64,000 nt of DNA from the NCBI GenBank assembly GCA_050084515.1, contig CM114275.1, forward strand, positions 2,480,001 through 2,544,000, given 5' to 3'. The DNA comes from Blasia pusilla. Taxonomy: Eukaryota > Marchantiophyta > Marchantiopsida > Blasiales. Shown in pieces: positions 22,046 to 32,352 of this stretch (the stretch's first letter is position 1; the number at the start of each line of letters is the position of its first letter). The position numbers were made by a program, and so were the translations under genes. The notes below the pieces were generated by a model. It saw nothing but the letters and a program-made list of their open reading frames with translations, was not told the origin of the DNA and did no database searches.

Positions 22046-23520
22046 AAGATACTCACGTATTCATGGTATGCATTGCCATCTCCACCGTCGCCATGTGATG
22101 AGGGTATGGGTGAAGGACCACTGCCTTCACGCAGAAATGTGCCTCCAATGAGTTGGGGCGCTCCTCCGCAAACTAGGTCCACGCCATGAACCTGTGATTT
22201 CCATCCCAGATGAAGAAATGCAGATTCCTCATCCAGCTGAATTCCGTGCCCTCAACTTGCCTTCTGAAGTCCTGGTCTCGCATCCTCCAGAATGTGTCGA
22301 GATTTTCCAAGTCCTCCTCGGTAACCAAAGCTTGGGTTCCATGCTCGTCGTAAGGCTGAACATAGAAGGGAGGAAAGCTCTCCACGTATGCTGCTGTCGC
22401 CGCCAATTTTTTTAGCTTTGCAATGTCCTCGTCGGACTGTATTTCGCAGACGTATTCCATTGTCCTTAATCGGCAGAGTGGAATCCTCGGGGCGTTGTGG
22501 CCCTCCATGAGTGCCATCTGCTTTACCACCTGTCAAAACCGGGACAAGAGGAATAAGCTACACTGAAATCCCAATTAATTGCAATTCACATAATTTAAAA
22601 AACCCAGAACCTCTCTTACCCGCTCGAAAATGGGGTCGGTTTCTTGACCAGCCAACTTGTCTGAGACAGGGGCTGGCAAATCGACTGGGAACTCTTCGAT
22701 CCGATAGAGGTCGATGTCCTCCGCCGGGCTTGGAGTCGAGAATGACCGCTCTCCGGCTTCTTCGGCCATGTCCACCATCTCCACGCTGGCGGTCCTCATG
22801 ACCTCATCGTCATCGATTTGAACTGGTGTTGATTCCACTATGTTGATTGTGTCCCCGGACTTCGTGGGGGACATTTCCCGCATCTCAACACTTGCGGTTG
22901 GACGGGCTGGGCTATCGTCAATGGCTATCGCTTTTTCCCGCCTCGCTTTAGCCAATTCTGCCCTCACCGACGCGCCCAGACGCTTTTTTTTCTCTCTTTT
23001 CGTCGGCGATCCTTTTCTTCAAGGCCTGCGACGTCTCGGCCTCTTCGTTCTGTTTATCTAGCGCCGCTTGAACACGTCTCGCCAGAAGCACTTGGTTGTG
23101 CATCTCTGCTTCCCTTTCCCGCTCCTCGATTTCCTGCTGCCTAATTTCATTCGCCGAACGAGGCCCAGGAGAAGCTGATGCAGGAGTCCTAATGGACTTG
23201 GGAGTGAAGCTCCCAGACTTGTTGGCTTGTGTTTTTTTCCTCGTCATTTTTGCCGGAAATGCCTCCACCTATGCCCACGACAAATCCCTTCATCAGTTGC
23301 CTTGCTGATGTCGAGATGGGAGCTCGTCTCGCCTTGATGGTTAGCTCGGATCGTCCCGATATCGCTCGGTCGAACCCTCTCGCTCTCGTTCCCTCCTATC
23401 GACTCGCGATGTGTCGCCGCGTGAAATGACCCTTCGTATCTGATCAGCTGCTGCGCGGGAGAGTGAGGAGTGAGGAATGAAGATCGCGAAATGAGAAACC
23501 GGAAATGAGAGATTTCTGCC

Positions 23521-23529
23521 CTATTTATA
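23521..23529 (-). promoter_or_regulatory. TATA box, E1 ParB-methyltransferase gene
   Basis: TATAAATAG on the minus strand, about 275 bp before the ATG. The same box at the same place is present in E2 (32345) and E3 (40753), and as TATAAAAG in E5 (50609). Confidence 0.75.
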
Positions 23530-23619
23530 CTTTTCTAGCCGTTGGGCTGACCGTTGGGTCCCGTCGTCCTTTCGACGGCGACGTGCCGAATGTTACGGAA
23601 GTCCAGACGTGAAAAATCG

Positions 23620-24290
23620 CAACCCGTCGAAGTCCGACAGGTTGCGCGGCTCCGCCATCCTGGGTACGTCGCCACGTGCGCGAGCAACCCGTCGGAGACC
23701 GACGGGTTGAGTGCCTCCGTCGTCTTCGGAAAAGAACGCGAGGTACCCGTGCAACCCGTCGGAGACCGACATGTTGCGCGCCTCCGCCATCCCGCGAACG
23801 TCGCCACTTGCGCGACCAACCCGTCGGAGACCGACGGGTTGATCGCCTCCGTCGTCTTCGGAAAAAAACGCGAGGTACCCGCGCAAGCCGTTGGAGACCG
23901 ACATGTTGCGCGCCTCCGCCGTGTTTGGGACGGGAACGGGACATATTTTGGGCAATCCGTCGGAGACTGTTGGGTTGCACACTTCCCTCATCAAGGGTTA
24001 GGAACGATGGCTTCCCGTGCAAGTCGTCGGAGTCTGGCTGGCTGCACCACAAGGCGACGCCCTTGCGCAACCCGTTGGACAGCGACGGGTTGCACGCCTC
24101 GCCGTCTTTGGGCTAAAAGGCGAGGCACCTGCGGAACTCGTCAGGAACAGACGGTTTGCACGCCTCCGGCATCTTCGAGCAAGAAGGAGCGGTATCCCAG
24201 CAAGTCGTCGGAGAGCGACGGGTTGCTCGCTTCGACAATGTTTAGCAGAAGCGTGCAACCCGTCCGATGCCGACGGCTTGCAGGCTTCAG
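23620..24290. repeat. Palindrome cluster, E1 shared promoter region
   Basis: Alternating palindromes, mostly with AGA/TCT centres, spaced about 60-70 bp with GC-rich spacers containing CTCCGCC and CGAGGTACC. The long frames read through this array (for example 23554-24306) are repeat artefacts. Confidence 0.9.
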
Positions 24291-26617
24291 TGACCTCAGA
24301 CTGTAAAGTATGGAATCTCCTACCTGTAGCAAATGGTCAATACAGAGTTTACGGCCTGCCCTTGAATTCATCTGTTTCCCAAGTAGACGGTCTAGAATTT
24401 CCTAGTGCTCCGAGCTGTACGTTTGCAACTCCAAGCTCTGCAGATCCGGCTTTGACTCCAACTTCGCACACTCGTAACAATGTTGTTCTTCCTGAAGAGA
24501 TTCCGGATGTTATCAACCTCAGCGGATCTGTCGGACACCAATCAGGCCCTGTGTCCGCCTACTCGTTCCTCTTGCGAGTATCAGGCAATAGTTTGCTTTC
24601 GTCTCTGCCCTTGAAAATGTTCAAGCACATTCTTGTCGACAAGCTGCCGCCCACGTACAATGGTAATTGCATTTTTGAGTTGCCTCCACTTGCTGCTCCT
24701 GCTCAAAAGAAGGATGGAGGACGCCTGAAGGGTATGGACAAAAAGTCTGATTGTCATCGATGGTGCAGGCTTCAACGGGCCAGTGCTTCCATCCCAGATG
24801 GTCCTTGGATTGTCTCCCGCCGCCAATGCGTGGGAGCCTTGGAGTGTAGAAGTCCAGCATGCCCGTATCTAGAGCGCAACGGGCGAGTCAATACGTCGCA
24901 ATTCCCCCCCAAGAATGCAGAAACTCCATACGAGGTCGGTGCCACCATACCGTTGGGAGGCCATCGATGTCCTCATTGTCAGGCATCGCCCTTCTGCGTT
25001 GGAGCGTGTCCTGCATACATATTTTTCATTGTCCATGACTTGGGCTCCACGTCAGAGTATACAAGGCTGGCAGTTCATGTTGGCTCCCACACTCATCCTC
25101 TGACCGATGCAATTCAAAGACACATCAAGGAGGATGTGGCGAAGAAAGTAGCCGAGGTCTTCACAAACTCTGCGGGTTCAAAGCCCGGGGTGATCAAGCT
25201 CACAACGGCATCACAAATTTGTGAACAATTGCTTGGAATCCCTGGACAGGGCGAGATCACGGCGGTTGAGGAGAAACAACTCTGGGAAAATCTCGCATTT
25301 CTCGCTGATCCTGAATGCTTCCGGAATTTGCTGCGTAAGATACGAGTTGTGGATGGAAAGACGGCCGAAATGGATGCCATCGCCAGAATCAAGGCCAACT
25401 CCAGATTTCCATTCATTCAGAGATGGCAGTTCATGGGCCAAGGAGGCGAGGGATCCAGGGCCTATGTCTTCAAAATGTCAACCACAGGTCCCTCGAGTGG
25501 CCTCGATCTTATAGATCGAATGAGGGAAGGGGAAGATCTTTACGGGAGCTGGGTAAGCTTTGATATTTGCTACAGAGTGCTGAACGGATGGTTGACGATG
25601 GGTGCTCACGTTTATGACCATGTGGAGAAGGGACTCAAAACTATATTTGTGTGTGAAGTAAAGGCGTAAGACCTTGGCGTTTGAAGATGTCTTTGGTTAC
25701 TCTTATTGGAGGTGGTGAAGGAAAACAAAAGGCCACCTCCGGAAATTTATGGGTTCATGGCGGACAATGCACAACCTGGGTGGATTGCTATCCGGGAAGT
25801 GTTCTAGGGTGGAGAGGTTCAACCGGAGAGGGAAAGGTCGGATGCTTTCCATTGTGATCTGTGACCCAGTACACCAAATCTTGCATCAAGGAGAATAAGA
25901 GGACAGAGCATGTCACTCTACTCCAACGCTGCAAGGACAGCAAAACCTTGAAGCAGGCCATGGACTGCCAGGAAGAACTTCATGGGTGGTGGAGGAAGCA
26001 TGCGATTGAGGGGAAGTACAAAGAGTTGTGCTCTTGGTTGAGTTGGTGGACTGTACGTATGAGACAATGGGGAAACTTCATGCGGCAGGTGAGTTCACTA
26101 TTTTGTCTTGTCAAGCTCACGCTGAGAATTGTTTGTAAAGTTGTAGCTCAGGGTGAGAAGCGTGGGAATTATATGGATTTCAAACCCAAGAAACCAAGCA
26201 AGCTGTCGGATGCGACGGGTTGCCCGAGTGTGCAACCCGACGGAAACCGACGGGTTGCATCCAGATGTTTGGTGTCGTCCCGAGTGTGCAACCATTCAGG
26301 ACCCGACGGGTCACAGAGTCGTTCATGGGATGCCTCGGCCTTGCAACCCGTCAGGTTCCGACGGGTTGCAGTAGGTGGGTTTAAGGTTACAACACGTCGG
26401 GACCCGACGGGTCGCAGAGTCGTTCATGGGATGCCTCGGGCTTGCAACCCGTCTGGTTCCGACAGGTCGCTTATTTCTTTGACTCCTGGGTTATTTTTGT
26501 TCCCTCCTAACATTGCCGTCGTTGCAGGGATTGAACGTTCATGAAAATGCCCTCTTCCCCAACACAAGTGGAGCGGAAAGTGTTCATTCCTCTTGGAGAT
26601 CGTCACAAGCATGCCAA
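24291..26617 (+). pseudogene. E1 Mutator-like transposase, 5'- and 3'-truncated
   Basis: The conserved protein starts at SDCKVWNLLP (24298). The first ~85 codons, the TATA box and the leader seen in E2 and E3 are gone, replaced by palindrome array. The 24298-25669 frame is the best N-terminal copy. It has a Cys/His cluster (RRQCVGALECRSPACPY, HRCPHCQASPFCVGACPAY, HVGSHTHP) like the zinc-binding fold of Mutator-like transposases, then the DDE core start (TMGAHVYDHVEKG). A stop at 25667 precedes the second core part (GFMADNAQPGW) up to the donor at 26089. A piece of the last exon (26528-26617) remains, and the SWIM part is deleted. Confidence 0.85.
26190..26480. repeat. Palindrome cluster, E1 transposase intron
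   Basis: Six or so units with AAA, GAC and GTT centres, between the donor at 26089 and the acceptor GTTGCAG at 26527. Confidence 0.88.
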
Positions 26618-26745
26618 AGAAATTCACACAAAAAGTTTCCTCTCTTCAACCCAACGGAAACTCTCTTCAAAAAAAAGTATCTATTTCGGTTGAAGGTAGT
26701 TTCCTCTCTCCTCTCTCCTCTCTTCCTCTCCTCTTACCGCACCTC
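26618..26745 (+). repeat. E1 right terminus
   Basis: ACAAAAAGTTTCCTCTCTTC, an A-run, then CTCTCC/CTCTTCC repeats ending CTTACCGCACCTC. It is shared with 27072-27205 (inverted), 46020-46148 and 57050-57190, which fixes the outer boundary just after CACCTC. Confidence 0.85.
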
Positions 26746-27071
26746 AGAACTTGGCATGGTCCCTTGAGAATAATCCTAATTTGTGAAGATTTTCAAAAGT
26801 GGCCATGAAACAATCTCAAAGAAGCATTCGAAGAAGTCTCTTGCTTAGCCTATATGAATTAGCACCAAAGGGGGAAAGTGCTGAGCCTATGAGTCAGGCA
26901 AGCAAAGAGGGAGATCATACCGCAACATCACCATCAAGCTTGGCAATCACTTCTTCTGAGGCCGAGCTTGCCTTCTTCTTCTTGCCACCAGACTTTCCCA
27001 TCTGCCATTGAAGTTCTCTTAGTCATTTCAAGACTCATTATGGAAGGAAAAAGACTCAACACCTTCCCCCT
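26746..27071. other. Unique spacer between E1 and E2
   Basis: 326 bp between two element ends that face each other. The minus strand has a short frame starting MGKSGGKKKKASSASEE and running to a GTATGATC donor-like site at about 26918. It could be a first exon of a displaced host gene, but no continuation is visible and I give it low weight. Confidence 0.4.
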
Positions 27072-27474
27072 GAGGTGCGGTAAGAGGAGAGGAAGAGAGG
27101 AAGAGAGGAGAGAGGAGAGAGGAAATTACCTTCAACCAAAATAGATACTTTTTTTTGAAGAGAGTTTCCGTTGGGTTGAAGAGAGGAAACTTTTTGTGTG
27201 AATTTTTTTGCACTTTTTTGTTCATTTATTAAACAATCCCACAGTTTTTTTTTCCTCTTCAATATTTTGGCAACCCCTTTGAGTCCGACGAGTTGCAAAT
27301 TGCACAAAATTTAGAAAACTGAAAAATCAATGGAATCATAAGTGTGGAACCAATCACTTTTTCCATCCAAGGTCTGGAAAAAATCTATCATTTTCCCCGG
27401 GCTGAATAGAGTTCAAGCTCAAAGTGAAGGTTGAGGAAAAATAAAAGTACAATCTAAAACCTCATTTTGCATCC

Positions 27475-30400
27475 TCAAAGTGGTTTGTTTAAAATACTTC
27501 GCACTTCTTTGAGGGACAGAATTGGTTGGTGGATTCCTACTCTTACCTCCGACTCTCTTAAAACTACCAGCAACACATAGTACATGTGCTTACAAGGGAA
27601 ATACCTTTTGCCACTTGTCTCTCTTTGGACAAAGTCATCACATGAACATGTGGGAAAGCAACAGATGTGCACCACATACACCCCTGTGACACTTGAATTT
27701 ACAGTGTTGTTCCTGACCCAATACATCCTTCCTATTCCATTGCCACTCAAGACATCTTTCATGGCGATGATCTCCATTTTTGCCTCCCGAGCTGCTGCAA
27801 TTCGTTCTGCTCTCTCCACCGTTGGCCTACACATTCTGTTTCTCTTCACCCCATTTCTAGACTCAAACAAAAATAATGGATTGAGATCATCCACCTTCTC
27901 CAAGTACATGTTGACATCAATCTTGGGTTGAATACTTAAAATCGAAGGTCTCGAATGCGAACATGCTCGAACTTCCCCGCTCACGAGTCCAAACCGGCAC
28001 TTGTAAGATTGTCCACTTCGTCTTGAGTGCAATTCGTGCCTGCGGCAATGGGCCAAATCGTGGGAGCTCCAATGGCAGCTGGATAAGACTTCCGGAAAGC
28101 GCAAGATTCATTCGGGCAGAAGAAGTACTTCAATTGATCCCCGGTCCTCGTGAAACGATCAAAGGTTTTGAGTCCCCAAAACCCAGGCAGTGGTCGTCTA
28201 GTCCTTGTACAGTTCTTATTTAGGAAAGTGCCGCATGCTCTCCTAATGCCATCAGATCCGCCTACTGCAGGTGGGTCCACGCCCTGGGTTGCTCCGAGAT
28301 ATATGCCACCGTTTTAGGTTGCAATCCACCTCCATTACCGAATCCCATATTTTTGAACCACCCAAAGGATGCAGGATGTTGCGAACTTCCAAAGAACGGA
28401 GGGCTTTTGAAATAAAACATTCACTGATTTTGGAGAAGTAACTCCATCACTTAATTTGGGACGGGTCGGGGTCCCCGAATACCTAGGCGTGTAATTTCCT
28501 CATCCAAATCAATCACCGGATTCGTTCCTCGATCTTTCGCCTCTTCACCGCTCAAGTCAAGATACTTATCTCGTCTCCACGAGTCTCGTTCGATCGCTCT
28601 ACCACCATCAGTATGGGGACGTCTTGAAACCCGCCACGAATATCCCCACCAATGTGTACGTCTTGCTCGAGTGGAGTTCCAGCTACGCACCGGTTGAAGG
28701 CTTCGACATACAATTTTTCATCACCAGATCTCACAAATACGACATAGAGCTCAGAGATCGACGGCCCTTTTCCTTTTGTTATGCCTTTTGTGAGAAAGAT
28801 ATGGGATCGCAGATCAGTAGCATTGCTCTTGCCTGGTCTTGTTGGCATGCCTCCACAAGTGAAATTCGTTGGCATGCTTGTGACGACCTCCAAGAGGAAT
28901 GAACACTTTCCGCTCCACTTGTGTTGGGGCAGAGGGCATTTTCATGAACGTTCAATCCCTGCAACGACGGCAATGTTAGAAGGGAACGAAAATAACCCAG
29001 GAGTCAAAGAAATAAGCGACCTGTCGTAACCAGACGGGTTGCAGGCCCGAGGCATCCCATGAACGACTCTGCGACCCGTCGGAACCCGACGGGTTGCAAG
29101 GCCGAGGCATCCCATGAATGACTCTGTGACCCATCGGGTCCCGACGGGTTGCACACTCGGGACGACACCAAACATCTGGATGCAACCCGTCGGTTTCCGT
29201 CTGGTTGCACCCTTGGGCAACCCCTCAGTTTCCGTCGGGTTGCACACTCGGGCAACCCGTCGGTTTCCGTCGGGTTGCACACTCGGGCAACCCGTCGCAT
29301 CCGATAGCTTGCTTGGTTTCTTGGGTTTGAAATCCATATAATTCCCACGATTCTCATCCTGAGCTACAACTTTACAAACAATTCTCAGCGTGAGCTTGAC
29401 AAGACAAAATAGTGAACTCCGCCGCATGAAGTTTCCCCATTGTCTCATACGCATATCCACCAAATCAACCAAGAGCACAACTCTTTGTACTTCCCCTCAA
29501 TCGCATGCTTCCTCCACCACCCATGAAGTTCTTCTGGCAGTCCATGGCCTACTTTTGTTTTCTTTGTCCTTGCAGCGTTGGAGTAGAGTGACATCCTCTT
29601 ATTCTCCTTGATGCAAGATTTGGTGTACCGGGTCACAGACTGTTGCCAATGGAAAGCATCCGACCTTTCCCTCTCCGGTTGAACCTCTCCACCCTAGAAC
29701 ACTTCCCGGATAGCAATCCACCCAGGTTGTGCATTGTCCGCCATGAACCCATAAATTTCGGAGGTGGCCTTTTGTTTTCCTTCACCACCTCCAATAAGAG
29801 TAACCAAAGACATCTTCAAACCGCCAAGGTCTTCGCCTTTACTTCACACACAAATATAGTTTTGAGTCCCTTCTCCACATGGTCATAAACGTGAGCACCC
29901 ATCGTCAACCATCCGTTCAAAGACTCTGAGCAAATATCAAAGCTTACCCAGCCCCGTAAAGATCTTCCCCTTCCCTCATTCGATCTATAAGATCGAGGCC
30001 ACTCGACGGACCTGTGGTTGATATTTTGAAGACATAGGCCCTAGATCCCTCGCCTCCTTGGCCCATGAACTGCCATCTCTGAATGAATGGAAATCTGGAG
30101 TTGGCCTTGATTCTGGCGATGGCATCCATTTCGGCCGTCTTTCCATCCATAACTCGTATCTGACGCATTCCGGAAGCATTCAGGATCAGCAAGAAATTCC
30201 GGATTTTTCCAGAGTTGTTTCTCCTCAACCGCCGTGATCTCACCCTGTCCAAGGATTCCAAGAAATTGTTCACAAATTTGTGATGCCATTGAGAGCTTGA
30301 TCACTCCGGGCTTTGAACCCGGAGAGTTTCTGTAGACCTCGGCTACTTTCTTCGCCACATCCTCCTTGATGTGTCTTTGAATTGCATCGGTCATAGGATG

Positions 30401-31386
30401 AGTGTGGGAGCCAACATGGACAGCCAGCCTTGTATACTCTGACGTGGAGCCCAAGTCGTGGACAATGAAAAATATGTATGCAAGACACGCTCCAACGCAG
30501 AAGGGCGATGCCTGACAATGAGGACATCGATGGCCTCTCGGCGGTATGGTGGCACCGACCTCGTATGGAGTTTCTGCATTCTTGGGAGGGAATTGCGACG
30601 TATTGACTCGCCCGTTGCGCTCTAGATACGGGCATGCTGGACTTCTACACTCCAAGGCTCCCACGCATTGGCGGCGGGAGACAATCCAGGACCATCTGGA
30701 ATTGAAGCCTGGTCCGTTGAAGCCTGCACCATCGATGACAATCGACATTCGTCCATACCCTTCAGCGCCCTCCATCCTTCTTTTGAGCAAGAGCAAGCAA
30801 GTGGAGGCAACTCAAAATGCAATTACCATCGTGACGTGGCGGCTAAATCGTCGACAAGAATGTGCTTGAACATTTTCAAGGGCAGAGACGAAAGCAAACT
30901 ATTGCCTGATACTCGCAAGAGGAACGAGTAGGCGGACAGAGGGCCCGATTGAGGTTGATAACATACGGAAACTCTTCAGGAAAAACAACATTGTTACGAG
31001 CGTGCGAAGTTGGAGTCGAAGCCAGATCTGCAGAGCTTGGAGTTGCAAACGTAGAGCACTAGGAAATTCTAGACCGTCTACTTGGGAAACAAAGACAAAT
31101 TCAGGGGCAGGCCGTAAACTCTGTATTGACCATTTGCTAGAGGTAGGAGATTCCATACTTTACGGTATGAGGTCACTGGCTGGACCGTCTCACCTATTAT
31201 GTCTTCCGTACCGTCCACCCTAACATCTTTGGATACAAAGATGGTTCCAATTTGAAGAAGAAATTGAACAAACAGAAAATTTTCATCCACTACTATGAAA
31301 GACTCACGAGCTTGGGGTCGAATGATTTCCGATTGAGGAAGGGCCGCCAGATGACTGCCACAAGTGAGCTTAACATAATTATCCAT
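27475..31386 (-). pseudogene. E2 Mutator-like transposase, two exons, full extent
   Basis: The ATG at 31386 (MDNYVKLTCGSHL) follows a TATA box and a GAGAAT-repeat leader, and the same start is seen in E3 and E5. Exon 1 (31386 to ~29421) holds the Cys/His cluster and the DDE core. Exon 2 (28958-27475) carries the C-terminal part with GGDIRG, GPEFW-type segments and a SWIM finger (CSCDDFVQRETSGKRYFPCKH: C-x-C, then C-x-H), ending VRSILNKPL. Lesions: a frameshift near 31090, others near 30900 and 30050, and a damaged donor (CGGAG for CAGGTGAG) near 29421. It is the only copy keeping both ends of the gene. Confidence 0.88.
29000..29320. repeat. Palindrome cluster, E2 transposase intron
   Basis: Includes a tandem run of ~35-bp units (palindrome plus CACTCGGGCAACCC spacer) at about 29200-29300. 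Same position as 43815-44155 in E3. Confidence 0.88.
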
Positions 31387-31440
31387 TCCAAGAGGATTCC
31401 AACGGGAGGAGACTGAGAATGAGAATGAGAATGAGAATAT

Positions 31441-31451
31441 TTAATTTATAG
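31441..31451 (-). promoter_or_regulatory. TATA box, E2 transposase
   Basis: TATAAATTAAA on the minus strand, followed by about five GAGAAT-type repeats (minus-strand ATTCTC) and the ATG 55 bp on. The same arrangement occurs at 41710 (E3) and 49615 (E5). Confidence 0.75.
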
Positions 31452-31599
31452 TGAATAGGAAACAGATACTCCTGATAGATTTTTACTGACAAGATGAATT
31501 GGGTGGGTGACATTGTCTGACACAATGGATCCAATTCTGTAACACATTCAATTCTGTTGCAATATGTTACCGGATTTGGGAAGCAGAGGGTTGCGCATC

Positions 31600-32265
31600 A
31601 CACTTGGAACCCGTCGGAGTCTTGGTAACTCAGAGATTACCCAAAGCTAACCGAACTTTGTAACCCGTCGGCATCGGACGGGTTGCACGCTTTTGCTAAA
31701 CATTGTCGAAGCGAGCAACCCGTCGCTCTCCGACGAGTTGCTCAGATACCGATCCTTCTTGCCCAAAGATGCCGGAGGCGTGTAAACCGTCTGTTCCCGA
31801 CGAGTTCCGCGGGTGCCTCGCCTTTTAGCCCAAAGACGGCGTGGCGTGCAACCCATCGCCCTCCAACGGGTTGCGCAAGGGCCTCGCCTTGTGGTGCAGC
31901 CAGCTAGACTCCGACGACTTACACGGGAAGCCCTCGTTCCTAACCCTTGATGAGGGAAGCGTGCAATCCAACGGTCTCCGATGGATTGCCCAAGATACGT
32001 CCCGTTCCCGTCCCAAACACGGCGGAGGCGCGCAACATGTCGGGCTCCGACGGGTTGCTCGTGCACGTGGCGACGTACCCAGGATGGCGGAGGCGCGCAA
32101 CATGTCGGTCTCCGACGGGTTGCGCGGGTACCTCGCGTTCTTTTCCGAAGACGATGGAGGCGCTCAACCCGTCGGTCTCCGACGGGTTGCTCGCGGACGT
32201 GGCGACGTACCCAGGATGGCGGAGCCGCACAACCTGTCGGACTCCGACGGGTTGCCATTTTTCAC
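31600..32265. repeat. Palindrome cluster, E2 shared promoter region
   Basis: AGA/TCT-centred palindromes alternating with GC-rich spacers, between the two divergent TATA boxes (31441 and 32345). Confidence 0.9.
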
Positions 32266-32344
32266 GTCCGGACTTCCGTAACATCCGGCACGTCACCGTC
32301 GAAAGGACGACGGGACCCAACGGTCAGCCCAACGGCTAGAAAAG

Positions 32345-32352
32345 TATAAATA
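32345..32352 (+). promoter_or_regulatory. TATA box, E2 ParB-methyltransferase gene
   Basis: TATAAATA, 257 bp before the ATG at 32602, in a block (GGCTAGAAAAGTATAAATAG) kept in E1 and E3. Confidence 0.75.

Larger units (their letters stand above)
18040..23247 (-). pseudogene. E1 ParB/DNA-methyltransferase-like fusion gene, four exons
   Basis: The start is the ATG at 23247 (MTRKKTQANK): the diverged E5 copy is conserved from exactly this Met. Exon 1 (to ~22622) is a Glu/Arg-rich coiled coil (EIRQQEIEEREREAEMH) and ends at a GTAAGAG donor. Exon 2 (22535-22055) is ParB-like: PRIPLCRL, then FFIWDGNHRFMAW. Exon 3 (21072 to ~19090) is helical and then charged, and ends with the methyltransferase motif IV region (VDLLIADLPSGL, 19370 area). 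Exon 4 (18540-18040) opens MDHSYVYCF and holds motif I (RPGDLVFDLVGLSG) before an acidic tail (LQELSDDDE). IV before I is the beta-class order. Lesions: a frameshift at ~22985, a stop after FMAWT (AAG to TAG), and frameshifts in exons 3 and 4. The role in the element is unknown. Confidence 0.75.
16260..26745 (+). mobile_element. E1: ParB-methyltransferase/Mutator-like transposon, nearly full length
   Basis: About 10.5 kb bounded by purine/pyrimidine-rich termini: TAAGAGAGGAGAGG-type at 16277-16320 and its inverse ending CTTACCGCACCTC at 26745. Order left to right: left terminus, ~1.7 kb flank, ParB-methyltransferase gene (minus), palindrome-rich promoter region, transposase gene (plus), right terminus. 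The transposase has lost its first ~85 codons and nearly all of its last exon. I see no matching target duplication (9 bp would be expected for Mutator-like elements), so the ends may have been rearranged. Confidence 0.75.

Noticed and set aside
23554-24306. Long open frames across palindrome arrays (for example 250 codons here; also 24017-24297, 18227-18600, 31647-32258, 40786-41347, 50019-50480)
   Set aside because: They translate the repeated arms as QPVGxRRVA, NPSxSDGL or RRxPTGC units in every frame and strand. They change frame from copy to copy and have no start context.
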